64,000 nucleotides of DNA from [Leptolyngbya] sp. JSC-1 (GTDB lineage Bacteria; Cyanobacteriota; Cyanobacteriia; Elainellales; Elainellaceae), in contig KL662191.1 of the NCBI GenBank assembly GCA_000733415.1, positions 5,699,836 through 5,763,835 of the forward strand, read 5' to 3'. The notes under the pieces are model-generated. The model ran no database searches. It was not told the origin of the DNA and was given only the letters and a program-made list of their open reading frames with translations. Position 1 is the stretch's first letter. Each line of letters starts with the position of its first letter. Position numbers and translations under genes: made by a program. Below, piece after piece: positions 15,971 to 25,759 of this stretch.

Positions 15971-18241
15971 ATGAGACGACAGCAACTGACCCCCAAGCAA
16001 CAATCCAGCGTCGCTCGCCAGCCCCAACGCGCTATTGCTCCCGCTCAATTGGCTACGCATCTCCAGCTTCAAGCTGAGCTGGGCCACCAGCCTGTCAACC
16101 AATCGCTGCACCCCCAGCAATCGTCTGATTTGCCAAAGCCGCTGTTTCGCGGCCTGTCTCAGGAGTTGGGGGCTGAACGTTCCTCGTCGGGCAGTGTGAT
16201 TCAAACCAAGTTGACTGTTGGGCAACCGGATGATCGGTACGAGCAGGAAGCGGACCAGGTGGCAAAGCAGGTGATGCGGCAAATTCATACGCCTGTTGGC
16301 TCATCCGCTGAGGGAGGCCAATTACCGCAGGCCCAGGCAGAAAATCACTCGGTGCAGCGCCAGTCAGATATCAGTGGGGCCACCGTTGCTCCTAATATAG
16401 AAGCCTCGATTCAGCAAGCCCGAGGCGGAGGGCGATCGTTACCGCGATCGTTGCGAGACAAGTTTGAGCCAGCGATGGGGGCCGATTTTAGCCAGGTGAG
16501 AGTGCATACAGATAGCGGCTCGCATCAACTGAATACGAGGTTGCAGGCACGGGCGTTTACTACCGGGCAGGATGTCTTCTTTCGGCAGGGCGCTTACGAT
16601 CCGGGCAGCCATCAGGGACAAGAATTAATCGCCCATGAGTTGACCCATGTGGTGCAGCAGAACCAGGCTGGGCAAAATTCTCTGAAGCGCCAGAATGGGG
16701 AAAAAACAAGCCCTGTATCAAAATACTTGTTATCTCGTTTGATTCAGCCTGATGGTCGGATTCAGCGAGTAACTGATCCTGTTCTTGAAAAGATAAAAGC
16801 TAGGAAAGAGGAAGAAAGAAAAGCTCGAGAGGAAGCTAAAGAAAGCTCAATTAAACAGTCAATTGAACAAAGGTATGAGGAGATCGAAAGCCAAAAACCA
16901 AAAACCTTTAAAGACCTTGATGATATTGCCCAAAAGTCAAAATACAAGCATCTCAGAAAAATAGGTGGCGATGATGCTGATGCTGAGTATGAAACTGAAT
17001 ATAAAAAAGCGCATCCTAAAACGAAAGGTACGTTGAGTCCACGGGTGACTAAGATTCAAGAATATCGAAAAACCCTGGAAACGCTTCAGGCAGAAGTAGC
17101 TTCGCTCAAAAAGCCTACTAATATTGGGCGATTAACAGTGCGAGAGCGTCAAAGTATAGCAAAACAGATTGCAGCAAAAGAGCAGGAAATAAACGATTTG
17201 AAGACGGAAATTGCGCTCGAAGAACAATTCCTGCGAGCGCAAAAGGCACCTATCCAAGATTGGGAAGCACCTGAATTGGATGAGGCAGAACTTGAGAAGC
17301 GAAAAGTCGATTATTTAACTCCGCCAGAGCGAAAGAACTTTGCGCTTCATATTGAAAGCGGAATCATGAAGCAGAAGCCAGGAGAGAAAGAGCATCTGTA
17401 TGATACCCAAAAATCTTATACAGCGATAAAGGGTAAGGGATGGGGAGTTTATGTCATGGATCCAAATGGGCAGTTCTATGCTGGTCCCCATGTAATTGGT
17501 CAATTTCACCATTCCAGCTTCTTATCTGGTGGTGCAATTGCGGGAGCTGGAGAATTGAAAGTAGGATCAGGAAGATTGAAAGAGATAAATAACAAGAGCG
17601 GGCACTACAAACCTGGTCTCTACCAAATTGTTCAAACCTTAATGCAGCTAGACAAAGACGGAGTGGATCTTAGTACAGTCGATCTTACTACTGCAAATAT
17701 AACTCCAGCCGGAAATGGTAAGGCATCTCAGTTTCTTGCAAAGAATAGAGGCATCCTTGATGCAAATGAAGCAAATTCTGAAGACAAAGTTTCTGTAAAT
17801 ACAAAGAATAACGAACTTAAAGCTTTAGGACTGTATTCGATGAACGGGGCGTGGTATACACTAAACCACAAGCTATCAGAGGAGGATTTAAAGATCTACG
17901 AAGAAATAATAGCGAATGGTGGAAGTGAAAAGCTTCTTGAAGAGGGGTTTGTTTTAGAACAGGGAGAGTGGAAAAACTCTGAAGGGAAAAGCCAAAGCGC
18001 ACAGCGGTTACGGGATGCTCTAATTGGAGAAGTTGAGGAAGTGGATGAAGACGAAAGATATGAAAGCATCGTAGATGATTTAGTGGAGGAGATTGGAAGA
18101 GAGGAAATCATTGAGCTTTTGAAGGACAAGATGGAAGGATTGAAATGGGATGGTTTACAGTGGTTACAGGGAGATGAAGAGATTGAAAAAGCGGATGTGG
18201 GCAGAGCGATCGAAGAGGTAAAAAACGCTGAAGCTGAATAA
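15971..18241 (+). CDS. DUF4157 protein, probable eCIS-associated effector or toxin
   Basis: A 756-residue modular protein. Residues about 75-105 (IQTKLTVGQPDDRYEQEADQ) and 157-232 form the DUF4157 module with a zinc-peptidase-like HELTH motif at 222-226. A coiled-coil, lysine/glutamate-rich linker spans about 270-420. A globular domain at about 450-600 contains FHHSSFLSGG, AIAGAGE and NKSGHYKPG, a combination I recall from effector C-termini but cannot name. The tail is acidic. DUF4157 modules are typical of cargo linked to contractile injection systems, and this gene faces the eCIS block convergently, so it is the best effector candidate. GGAGG lies 7 nt before the ATG. Confidence 0.85.
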   Translation: MRRQQLTPKQQSSVARQPQRAIAPAQLATHLQLQAELGHQPVNQSLHPQQSSDLPKPLFRGLSQELGAERSSSGSVIQTKLTVGQPDDRYEQEADQVAKQVMRQIHTPVGSSAEGGQLPQAQAENHSVQRQSDISGATVAPNIEASIQQARGGGRSLPRSLRDKFEPAMGADFSQVRVHTDSGSHQLNTRLQARAFTTGQDVFFRQGAYDPGSHQGQELIAHELTHVVQQNQAGQNSLKRQNGEKTSPVSKYLLSRLIQPDGRIQRVTDPVLEKIKARKEEERKAREEAKESSIKQSIEQRYEEIESQKPKTFKDLDDIAQKSKYKHLRKIGGDDADAEYETEYKKAHPKTKGTLSPRVTKIQEYRKTLETLQAEVASLKKPTNIGRLTVRERQSIAKQIAAKEQEINDLKTEIALEEQFLRAQKAPIQDWEAPELDEAELEKRKVDYLTPPERKNFALHIESGIMKQKPGEKEHLYDTQKSYTAIKGKGWGVYVMDPNGQFYAGPHVIGQFHHSSFLSGGAIAGAGELKVGSGRLKEINNKSGHYKPGLYQIVQTLMQLDKDGVDLSTVDLTTANITPAGNGKASQFLAKNRGILDANEANSEDKVSVNTKNNELKALGLYSMNGAWYTLNHKLSEEDLKIYEEIIANGGSEKLLEEGFVLEQGEWKNSEGKSQSAQRLRDALIGEVEEVDEDERYESIVDDLVEEIGREEIIELLKDKMEGLKWDGLQWLQGDEEIEKADVGRAIEEVKNAEAE

Positions 18242-18414
18242 GGCAACATGCAAATAGATAAAGTTTGAGTGCGCTACCCTGTGGGAAGACAAACGCCTGA
18301 GAGTATACTTGGTCTGTTAACCTGCTATTGATTTAGTAACTAAGCGACACGAAAAAATTTACAGACTTCCTCTTTGTGTTACCACCACACCAGTAGTTAA
18401 AATTCTGAATCGAG

Positions 18415-20607
18415 CTACAAAGTCACTTGCCCAACTTTGTGCTCCCCCACTTCTCGATCAGGTCGATCAGGGCGCGATTGATAGTGCACGCCCATCGTGA
18501 CCGGATAGCCATAGGCTTCTGGGTTGAGCAGTTGGCCCTTTTCAAAATTACCGCTGCCTTTTTCGGCTTCTACGGGTTGGCGTAATTGTTGCATCACCGG
18601 ATCGTCGCGGTCGGCCATGACTAGATAGGCAACGTCCCCATTCGCTGCTCCAAACACGGTGAAGGCGGTGCAGGTTTCGTTCCACTCGTAGCTGGTGAGG
18701 AATGAGATTCTGCCGATTGGGGTGAGGCTGATGGTGGCGGCTTGTTCGTGAGTGAGAGCAGCAAAATAGGCAGGCAGTTCGACAATCGCCATGCCTTCCG
18801 CATCTAGTTTGACCTTACCGCGGTAGAGGCAGAGCGCCTCTGGTGATTCGACAAAACTATGGCGCAGGGTTTTGTTTAGCGGATCAAGCGGATGGTCGAT
18901 CAGGAAACTGCCGCCTGCTTTCGTCAGGGTTCCCTCGATATGGACATTGCCTTGAAAATAGCCAGCGTAAGAGTTACTGCCCGGAGCGCCGAAAGCTACC
19001 GCGTAAATTCCATAACAGTTTTGTGTACTGTTGGTTGCCTCTGCATAAATACCATAGACATCTGTCGTTCTGGGCGAACCTTCTGCCGCCGTGTATACAC
19101 CATAGGAACGCAGTGACTGAGCATAGGGGCGCAGTGACTGATCATTTCCTGTGACTTCAAAGCGTCCACCAGTGGCACTGGTGGTTGCTGTTCCTCCACT
19201 TGCCACTCCAACCACCCCGTAGGTGTCATCACCATCGATCGCCAGTCCACAAACACCATATTGTCTTCCAATTCCCCCCTTGCCACTGATTACCCCTACC
19301 ATTCCGCAGGGAGTACTCCCAATCTGCCTGCGGATATCAACTTCATTGCCCGTTGCACCGACTACACCGTAGGATTGAGGGAGCAAACTACTTGTCTGGA
19401 AGAAACCGCCGTACCGTCTATCTCCCCCATCCGCTCGACTCCATATCCCAAAGCGATCCCCTGTGCCACCTGCTTGTGCAAACGCTAAAACGCCAGCTCG
19501 CATACCGTTACCATCACTGCCTGATACTCGGCCTACTACCCCAAAGCGATCCCCTGTGCCACCCGCCTCTGCAAACGCTTCAATGCCAGTTCGTGTGCCG
19601 TTGCCATCACCGGTTGCTACAGTATAAATGCCATAGTATTCGCTGTTTGCGGCATCCGAAGCTTTTGCATGAGCGATGAAGTAGCCTCCGGCATTAAAGA
19701 TTCCATCTTCAGCGATTCCCTGCACGCCATAGTGGCTCCCTGCTGTTCCGCCGCTGACCCGACCGGACACTCCAAATTTTTTGTCAGCATTGCTACTGTC
19801 ATTGACCATCCCTAATACGCCAAACGGAATCGTTGCCGGGTTGTTTGGATCAGGTGAAGCAAAGGGCGCAAAGGAAATCCGAGTCGGATCAAATTCGCCT
19901 ACGGTGCCCACAACCCCACAGGATAACTGGCGTTCGACCTTGGCGATTTGGAATAGTCCGCCCAAGCGGTTGGCCCCGTCGCTGGCTGTACTAACGATGC
20001 CATAGCGCGTTCCGTCGGTGCCACCTCTGACGTTAACAGAAAGGGCGGTGGGACTATTGTGAGCGGTATGGGTCAGGTCAAGGTCGAGGCTAAGCGCCTC
20101 CTGAACCAAGGCTCCGGCAGAGCGGCTGCGGACGCTGTAGTCGATACTGGCCTCTGGATTGGTTTCGCTCAGATTGATGCGAGCCAGAACAATAACTGAA
20201 CCATCATCTGGCTGCACAGTAGCAGTATCTGCGATGGTGGGTCGTTCGGTGGTGCGAGTAAACTTATCGCCGGTGACACCCTGTCCGCTGTAGCGATCGA
20301 TATCCTCATAGACTTGATTAAAGGCGAGGGTGAGATAAACCGCAGTGGCCTGCAATTGGGTCAAGGTGTAAGGCGTGTTCTCTGTTAGCACCAGTTCGTG
20401 ACCGTCGTTGTCCAGTGCGACTCCGGCACTGACCGTGACCTGATTGCCAGCACGACTTACTTGTAAGCCGTTTCCCACAATTCCCCAGGAATGCAGCTCG
20501 CGATTGTGTAAGTAGCGCATCTGGCGGTGATACTGCTGCTCATCCTGAAAGTCTTGCTCAACTAGAAACTGATTGGTGAAGTAGTTAGGACGTTTAATAT
20601 CTGTCAT
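18415..20607 (-). CDS. eCIS tail-fibre-like protein with GVxG repeats
   Basis: A 730-residue protein. The N-terminal 60 residues (KRPNYFTNQFLVEQDFQDEQ, then the LHSWGIVGNGL region) are a module seen next to baseplate genes of eCIS clusters. Residues about 190-560 are a run of Gly-rich units of type RFGVVGRVSG / YGVYxxA, partly repeated at DNA level (about 19440-19620). The C-terminal region ends with a beta-rich domain (TISLTPIGRISFLTSYEWNE). Likely an outer fibre or baseplate decoration. Start chosen at 20607 (MTDIKRPN), since AGGAG lies 8 nt upstream; an ATG at 20625 overlaps that site. Last gene of the minus-strand block. Confidence 0.75.
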   Translation of the reverse strand: MTDIKRPNYFTNQFLVEQDFQDEQQYHRQMRYLHNRELHSWGIVGNGLQVSRAGNQVTVSAGVALDNDGHELVLTENTPYTLTQLQATAVYLTLAFNQVYEDIDRYSGQGVTGDKFTRTTERPTIADTATVQPDDGSVIVLARINLSETNPEASIDYSVRSRSAGALVQEALSLDLDLTHTAHNSPTALSVNVRGGTDGTRYGIVSTASDGANRLGGLFQIAKVERQLSCGVVGTVGEFDPTRISFAPFASPDPNNPATIPFGVLGMVNDSSNADKKFGVSGRVSGGTAGSHYGVQGIAEDGIFNAGGYFIAHAKASDAANSEYYGIYTVATGDGNGTRTGIEAFAEAGGTGDRFGVVGRVSGSDGNGMRAGVLAFAQAGGTGDRFGIWSRADGGDRRYGGFFQTSSLLPQSYGVVGATGNEVDIRRQIGSTPCGMVGVISGKGGIGRQYGVCGLAIDGDDTYGVVGVASGGTATTSATGGRFEVTGNDQSLRPYAQSLRSYGVYTAAEGSPRTTDVYGIYAEATNSTQNCYGIYAVAFGAPGSNSYAGYFQGNVHIEGTLTKAGGSFLIDHPLDPLNKTLRHSFVESPEALCLYRGKVKLDAEGMAIVELPAYFAALTHEQAATISLTPIGRISFLTSYEWNETCTAFTVFGAANGDVAYLVMADRDDPVMQQLRQPVEAEKGSGNFEKGQLLNPEAYGYPVTMGVHYQSRPDRPDREVGEHKVGQVTL

Positions 20608-20701
20608 TGACTTAACTCCTGGCACGGCAGTTATACGGGAAGAAGAATATGTGAAGAACGATCAAAATAAAAACTTGAATTTTAATCAAATCATTGCTGA
20701 A

Positions 20702-21424
20702 CTAGCCAGAGGATTGCGGTACAAAACCAAGCAGCGTATCGACACCAACCGTAGAATAAACGCCGATTTGCATACTCGGAAAAATAATATCTAGACTGTA
20801 ATCAGTATGGGCCGGTTTTTCCAGATCGATAATATTCTTAGCAATGTCGCGTTGACGCGCCAACTGTCGTCCTTGAGAATCGATCTGTTCTCGTGATAGG
20901 GCAATTGTGACGCGAAAATGGTGCGGTGTGCTGCCGCGCAACTGCATCTCTCTGCTGCCAATCAGCGAATTGACGCCAATCTGGAGAATCGGTGGCTCAA
21001 ACTCAACAATCGTAGGTGTGCCAATTGTAAAGGTTTGCAGCAGGCTCTGAAGGTTGGCTTTGGTACCGCGAAACTGATAGCGTGAGATCGCATTAGCAAT
21101 AAACTGGCGCTGTTGTTCTAGCTTCAAGTCGGCGCGCAGGCTGAGGGCAACCCAATCGGCTAACCAGGACAGAAATTCCGGAGGTGTGGTTTTGGCATCA
21201 AACAGGCGATGGAGTTGGGCAATCGACTCTTCCAAACCCTGGTTGGTTCGCTCAGGCAGTGGGTTAGTCTCGGCGTTGGGGTTGGGAAAGGGAACACCAT
21301 CTGGTCGCCCCAGCAAAATCTTTTCAAACGCTAGCAGAAACTGGCCCACCAGCGGATCGGTGCGGTAAAGCGTGGGCAAATAGTCAAGCAGTTGGTTTGG
21401 CAGATTCGGCAGATCAGACGGCAT
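20702..21424 (-). CDS. Phage tail protein I-like baseplate protein
   Basis: A 240-residue protein of the phage tail protein I-type family: LLDYLPTLYRTDPLVGQFLLAFE at the start, SWLADWVALSL and SRYQFRGTKANLQSLLQTFT in the middle, and the strand-rich GVNSLIGSREMQL near 150. In contractile injection systems it completes the baseplate wedges and links fibres. It begins 2 bp after the neighbouring baseplate J gene ends, so they are co-transcribed. Cytoplasmic assembly is expected. Confidence 0.85.
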   Translation of the reverse strand: MPSDLPNLPNQLLDYLPTLYRTDPLVGQFLLAFEKILLGRPDGVPFPNPNAETNPLPERTNQGLEESIAQLHRLFDAKTTPPEFLSWLADWVALSLRADLKLEQQRQFIANAISRYQFRGTKANLQSLLQTFTIGTPTIVEFEPPILQIGVNSLIGSREMQLRGSTPHHFRVTIALSREQIDSQGRQLARQRDIAKNIIDLEKPAHTDYSLDIIFPSMQIGVYSTVGVDTLLGFVPQSSG

Positions 21425-21426
21425 GG

Positions 21427-22419
21427 CTAACCCTGGGGAAACAACGGTTGAATTGGCGATTGCACAGTAATTGTGTGCAGATCAATGTTGGGGGCGTTGA
21501 TCAATTCTTCGGGAAAGAGGGTGACGGCAATGAGCTGGCGGGGAGTGGTAGAGGAATAAACTAGGCGCTGCGCATCTGCAACGATTAACTCATCCTGCTG
21601 GTTCGTCGGAGTGACATAATCCACACCGAGTACTTGATCGAGCAGGGCATAAATCTCGGAGACATAGACACTGCGCCCAAACGGCCAGCCGGTTTTCTGG
21701 GAGCCGCCAGTGAGAGGGTCGAAGAAAGCTTGCAATGCCTGAACAGCCCGTTGGCGCGTCTCGTCTTCCTGGGCATCCCGTTGCAGCACCAGGGTCAGCT
21801 GGACTCCGACATCCAGATAGTAGGGATTCACCACATGAACTTGCGTCGTCAGTAAGCGCCGGGATTCTAGCGTCTGCCAAACCGTCTGATTCAGGTCGGA
21901 ATTGGGCTGATAGGGAGTATGACGGGGAACCACAATCACACTGACATGGCCGGGTTGATCGACGGCACGAGTGGCCGGATTGGCGAGTTCTAGGTTGCGG
22001 CGCGGTAAACAATGGGCGCGGGCAATCGCGTCTGGTGCAGCGGCAATCGATAGGGCTTCAAAGTCCTGGTTTGTCACGACTCGATAGGGCGAGCGTAATC
22101 TCTGTACCGCTTGTTGTACTGCTTGCTGAAGTATGTCTGGTTGCTTCACCCAGTCAATACCATACTGCGTTACCTGTGTTGTTGCCCATTCCGGCCCATT
22201 GATCAGCTTCAAGAAGGTACCCATCAATTCTGGGGTAATTTGATTTTGTCGATACAGCAGCATTTCTGTGAGGTGGGCAAACAATTCGATCAGCGTGATG
22301 CCGGGATCGGAAGGATTGCGATCGGTCCAGTTTGGGGCATAGGTCGGAATCTGGCTGAAGGCTTCTGCCACCAGATCGTCGTAGGTGCGATCGTCGAGAT
22401 TGGGGAGATGGAGGGGCAT
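21427..22419 (-). CDS. Baseplate J-like wedge protein (short paralogue)
   Basis: A 330-residue baseplate assembly protein similar to gpJ / T4 gp6. The N-terminus has YAPNWTDRNPSDPGITLIELFAHLTEMLLYR, a signature of the family, and the C-terminal half (GHVSVIVVPRHT, VHVVNPYYLDVGVQLTL, GWPFGRSVYVSEIYALLDQV) aligns with the same part of the 1037-aa protein encoded just upstream. The two proteins probably correspond to the Afp11/Afp12 wedge pair. A 226-bp low-complexity spacer separates the two genes. Confidence 0.88.
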   Translation of the reverse strand: MPLHLPNLDDRTYDDLVAEAFSQIPTYAPNWTDRNPSDPGITLIELFAHLTEMLLYRQNQITPELMGTFLKLINGPEWATTQVTQYGIDWVKQPDILQQAVQQAVQRLRSPYRVVTNQDFEALSIAAAPDAIARAHCLPRRNLELANPATRAVDQPGHVSVIVVPRHTPYQPNSDLNQTVWQTLESRRLLTTQVHVVNPYYLDVGVQLTLVLQRDAQEDETRQRAVQALQAFFDPLTGGSQKTGWPFGRSVYVSEIYALLDQVLGVDYVTPTNQQDELIVADAQRLVYSSTTPRQLIAVTLFPEELINAPNIDLHTITVQSPIQPLFPQG

Positions 22420-22645
22420 GGGTGGTAGGGGGTGGAGGGGTAGGGGGTGGAGGGGTAGGGGGTGAGGGGTAGGGGGTGGGGTGTGGGGGGTGGGAGATGG
22501 AGGGGTGATTGTTGGGTGGGTTTGGGTTGAATTAAGAGCTGAATATTACTAACCTGAGCGCTTTATAGTCAACCCCCCACTCCCCACTCCCCACTCCCCA
22601 CTCCCCACCCCCCACCCCCCACACCCCACACCCCTTACCGAAACA
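22420..22645. repeat. Low-complexity G-rich and C-rich spacer
   Basis: GGTAGGGGGTGGAG-type units (about 22428-22506) are followed by unique AT-rich sequence and then CCCCACTCCCCACTC units (about 22571-22636). The two tracts are of opposite strand character and could fold together. Spacers of this kind recur at 52300-52376 and at the right end of the window. They interrupt the eCIS operon between two baseplate genes. Confidence 0.7.
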
Positions 22646-25600
22646 CTATTCACCATTTACAGCTCTCCTTAGTAAGTTGAGGGTGTGGTGACCGGAGTAG
22701 ACGAGGAAGCGATCGGTTTGTTTGGCTCCGGGGGAATCGTCTAGGAGGGTCATTTGCAGGGAGCGGATATGATCGACGCCGGGGATGGATTCGAGTAGGG
22801 CGTACAGGTCAGAGGGGTGGGGTTTGCGGCCAAAGTTCCAGCCTCGGCCGTCGCTGCCGCCGATGAGCGGGTGCAGAAATTGCGTCAGAGCCTGATCGAG
22901 GGCTTGTTCGACGGTGCTGGCTTGGTCCAGGGACATTAAACTAATATCGGCTGTCACATTCACTCCAAGGTAGAGCGGTCCGACGACAATAACCTCTGCG
23001 GTGGTGATGGCATGGTTCTGGAGATAGGTTTGCACCCGATTAATTAGCTCTAGACTGGGAATCGGTTTAGCCTCAGTTGATCGGGGCACAATAATCACGC
23101 TGACGGTTCCGGGGAGGGCAGTACCGCGCCCTAGGGGGTCGAGCGCCAAATTGTGCAGAGGGACACAGCGGCTGCGGGCAACGGCAGGAGAAGCGAGTCT
23201 GGCTAAATCTTCGTAATCTTCTAGCGTGACGGCTCGGTTGCGGTGACGCAGTGTGCAGGGCATCCGCTCTAGGAGGGACTCTAGGGATTCGGCGTTGGCT
23301 CCTCCGATCGCAGGAACCGGATTGACGGCTTTGTCTACGGAAGGGATGCTGGTTTGCAGTTGCGTAATCACGCCAGCGGGTTGATTTCCCATCGTGCCGC
23401 CGCCAGTTTGGTAGCGGGCCATGCGCAGATTGCCAACCCCAATCGGCGGAATCAATCCATTGATGCCATTGCCAAACCGGATTTCGCCAGTCAGGTGGTC
23501 GAGCACATAATGCCGATCGCGGGGACCAGACCCGTAAAAGTCGGACACTTCATGCCAGCGCACCCAAATGGGTTCTGGGGTGACGGGAATCGTTGGGACA
23601 GTGGGAATGACATCGTTGCCTTCTGTGGCGATTAGTTGCTCTCGCTCTAGTACCGACGGCAATTCTGGTTCTTGTACCTCTAGTTGTTGCCCCAGCAATA
23701 TGGGCGTTTGGGTCGTGCGAAAAATTTGATCCTTACTGCCGTCACTGGAGCCAAGGATTTCCTGCCGAATCGTGACGGTTTGTGTTGCCATAGTAGTGTT
23801 GAGCAACAGACGCTGCAAGCGTGGTTCAAACAGATAGTCGCCGCTATCCCAAATCACACGCAATCGATATTCTGCCGAAATACCTTCAGCGGCCATGTCA
23901 GCTGGAGGTAGAAATTCAACCAGACCAGAGCGGGTGAATGCCTGAGTGTCATCTCGAACAATCAGCTTGGTCCACTCGTTGCGATTACTCCAGTATTGCC
24001 ACACTAACTGAGGAGGAGATGACCAGGAAGGATGATCCGGCGGCTGTCCGTACTGAACTTCAGTCAGTTGAAAATATAAACTAATGGGTTGATTCGGGAA
24101 CCGCTCAACAGAACTCCCGAAGCTCAAATAAAATACAGGTTTGGCAATACTGTGAATCTGAAATGGCGCAAATGAGGCAATGGATTGATTCGCTTCAGTG
24201 GTGACGGTCTGATACGTCAAGTCTGCGTAGGTGATGATAGCTTCTGGCTGGGCAGTATGGGTAACTTGATAGCTGACCTGGATAGAGCGGATCAGCGGTG
24301 GTGCATAGGTTGCGAGTTTGAAGATTAATCTATCGCCCGAGTGTTCAAAGCTAATGTCCTCACCATAGTTACCAGAAGCAATTCGGACGCGAATCCAGAA
24401 GTTCACAATTCCATTCACGGTCGTGGCTGTCACCGTCGATGGCAGTGTCAATATTACTTTGCCGGCTGTGTGATCTGCCACCCGATCGGTGAATGCCTGC
24501 GTTGTGTCGCTGAAGTCCTGACTGAGAGATTCCCAATTCTTTCCATTCCAGCATTCCCATGCTAGTCTCAATGCTGGATCGGTGGAAGCGGTGGCGCGAG
24601 AGCGAAGCGATGAACTAAAGCTGGCGGTATGGGGGTTGCTAATATCAATCTCTAGTGTAATTTTGGCTCCGGGCTGAGAAAATGCCGTCTGGCTAGCCAG
24701 GTAAAGCGTATCGCCCAACTGCGGTCGTTCGCCAAAGGGAAAAAAATCCTGACTTAGATCCAGCGGGATTTGATTGGTAAAAGCTGCATCGAGCGGGAGA
24801 TGCGTTTCTGCTAATTCCACCTGCATTGTCACGTCTTGAATCACCGGCAGTTGGCTATCGCGGACCCGATCCGATCGCGCCTGAGGTGTGGTGGTAATCG
24901 GAGTGAGCAAGCGACAGCGCAACCAGCGATTTTCGATCGCATCAACTGGAGTAATGGGTACAGCCGTTAGATTAGTAAATTGCAGCATATGGCTGCCGGT
25001 TTCGGTCAGGCTACGGGTTTCATCCTTGTTCGCAGACAGGCTGATGCCATTCGCACCATCCCAAAATTGCCAGTCCAATTGGGGTTGTCGGCGTAGCCGC
25101 TCTGAAGCATCGCCAAACCCCCGCTCCAAGTTCAGTGTCAAGGTCAGGGTTTTAATAGCTGGAAAGCTCAATAGCTGATGATGCCCAAGATAAAAACTGC
25201 GTTCGATCGGCTGATTGCCCTGAAACAGCGGCACATGGCTGGCTGGCTGCAATTCTGCTTGTGATGCTGGCAAATGCTGATAGGACCCCTGCTCCAGATT
25301 AAACACGAGCAGCGAGCGCAACTGAACTGGGGACAGGATTAAATCGCGCTCTGTCTCAAAAACGACTGGCTCTGCTTGTGCGGCTGTCGGCGGTGCTGCT
25401 ACCTGAGTTCCCGCCGGAACGATTGCACTCACGGTTGTACCAGTTGCTAACGAAAAGGTAATCGGAACACGGGCCGGTTGGGGAGGTAGACGCGATGCGC
25501 CCAGCAAATCCCAAAAGGCGAGAAGGGCGCGATCGGGCACCTGATTCAGCCGTTGAATAGTCAGTTCGGCAAATCGGGCAAAAATCTGCACCAGCGCTGC

Positions 25601-25759
25601 ATTGATACTCGAAGGCGGAACATCTGCCTGAGCGATTGCGATCGGATCGAGAATTTGACTGGAAGCGTAATCAGGAACATATTCAGTCATCAGTAACTGA
25701 ATCTGCCGTACAATGTCCTGTGCATTTCGTGGATCAATCTTGGCAGCCGGTTTGACCAT
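22646..25759 (-). CDS. Baseplate J-like wedge protein (large)
   Basis: A 1037-residue baseplate assembly protein. The N-terminal third (SSINAALVQIFARFAELTIQRLNQVPDRALLAF) and the beta-rich middle are typical of the large eCIS wedge component. Residues about 740-1030 form the gpJ-like domain, with PGTVSVIIVPRST, AEVIVVGPLYLGVNVTADI and GWNFGRKPHPSDLYALLE, and are paralogous to the 330-aa protein downstream. Its start overlaps the gp25 gene stop by one base. It shapes the sheath-triggering baseplate ring. Confidence 0.88.
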   Translation of the reverse strand: MVKPAAKIDPRNAQDIVRQIQLLMTEYVPDYASSQILDPIAIAQADVPPSSINAALVQIFARFAELTIQRLNQVPDRALLAFWDLLGASRLPPQPARVPITFSLATGTTVSAIVPAGTQVAAPPTAAQAEPVVFETERDLILSPVQLRSLLVFNLEQGSYQHLPASQAELQPASHVPLFQGNQPIERSFYLGHHQLLSFPAIKTLTLTLNLERGFGDASERLRRQPQLDWQFWDGANGISLSANKDETRSLTETGSHMLQFTNLTAVPITPVDAIENRWLRCRLLTPITTTPQARSDRVRDSQLPVIQDVTMQVELAETHLPLDAAFTNQIPLDLSQDFFPFGERPQLGDTLYLASQTAFSQPGAKITLEIDISNPHTASFSSSLRSRATASTDPALRLAWECWNGKNWESLSQDFSDTTQAFTDRVADHTAGKVILTLPSTVTATTVNGIVNFWIRVRIASGNYGEDISFEHSGDRLIFKLATYAPPLIRSIQVSYQVTHTAQPEAIITYADLTYQTVTTEANQSIASFAPFQIHSIAKPVFYLSFGSSVERFPNQPISLYFQLTEVQYGQPPDHPSWSSPPQLVWQYWSNRNEWTKLIVRDDTQAFTRSGLVEFLPPADMAAEGISAEYRLRVIWDSGDYLFEPRLQRLLLNTTMATQTVTIRQEILGSSDGSKDQIFRTTQTPILLGQQLEVQEPELPSVLEREQLIATEGNDVIPTVPTIPVTPEPIWVRWHEVSDFYGSGPRDRHYVLDHLTGEIRFGNGINGLIPPIGVGNLRMARYQTGGGTMGNQPAGVITQLQTSIPSVDKAVNPVPAIGGANAESLESLLERMPCTLRHRNRAVTLEDYEDLARLASPAVARSRCVPLHNLALDPLGRGTALPGTVSVIIVPRSTEAKPIPSLELINRVQTYLQNHAITTAEVIVVGPLYLGVNVTADISLMSLDQASTVEQALDQALTQFLHPLIGGSDGRGWNFGRKPHPSDLYALLESIPGVDHIRSLQMTLLDDSPGAKQTDRFLVYSGHHTLNLLRRAVNGE

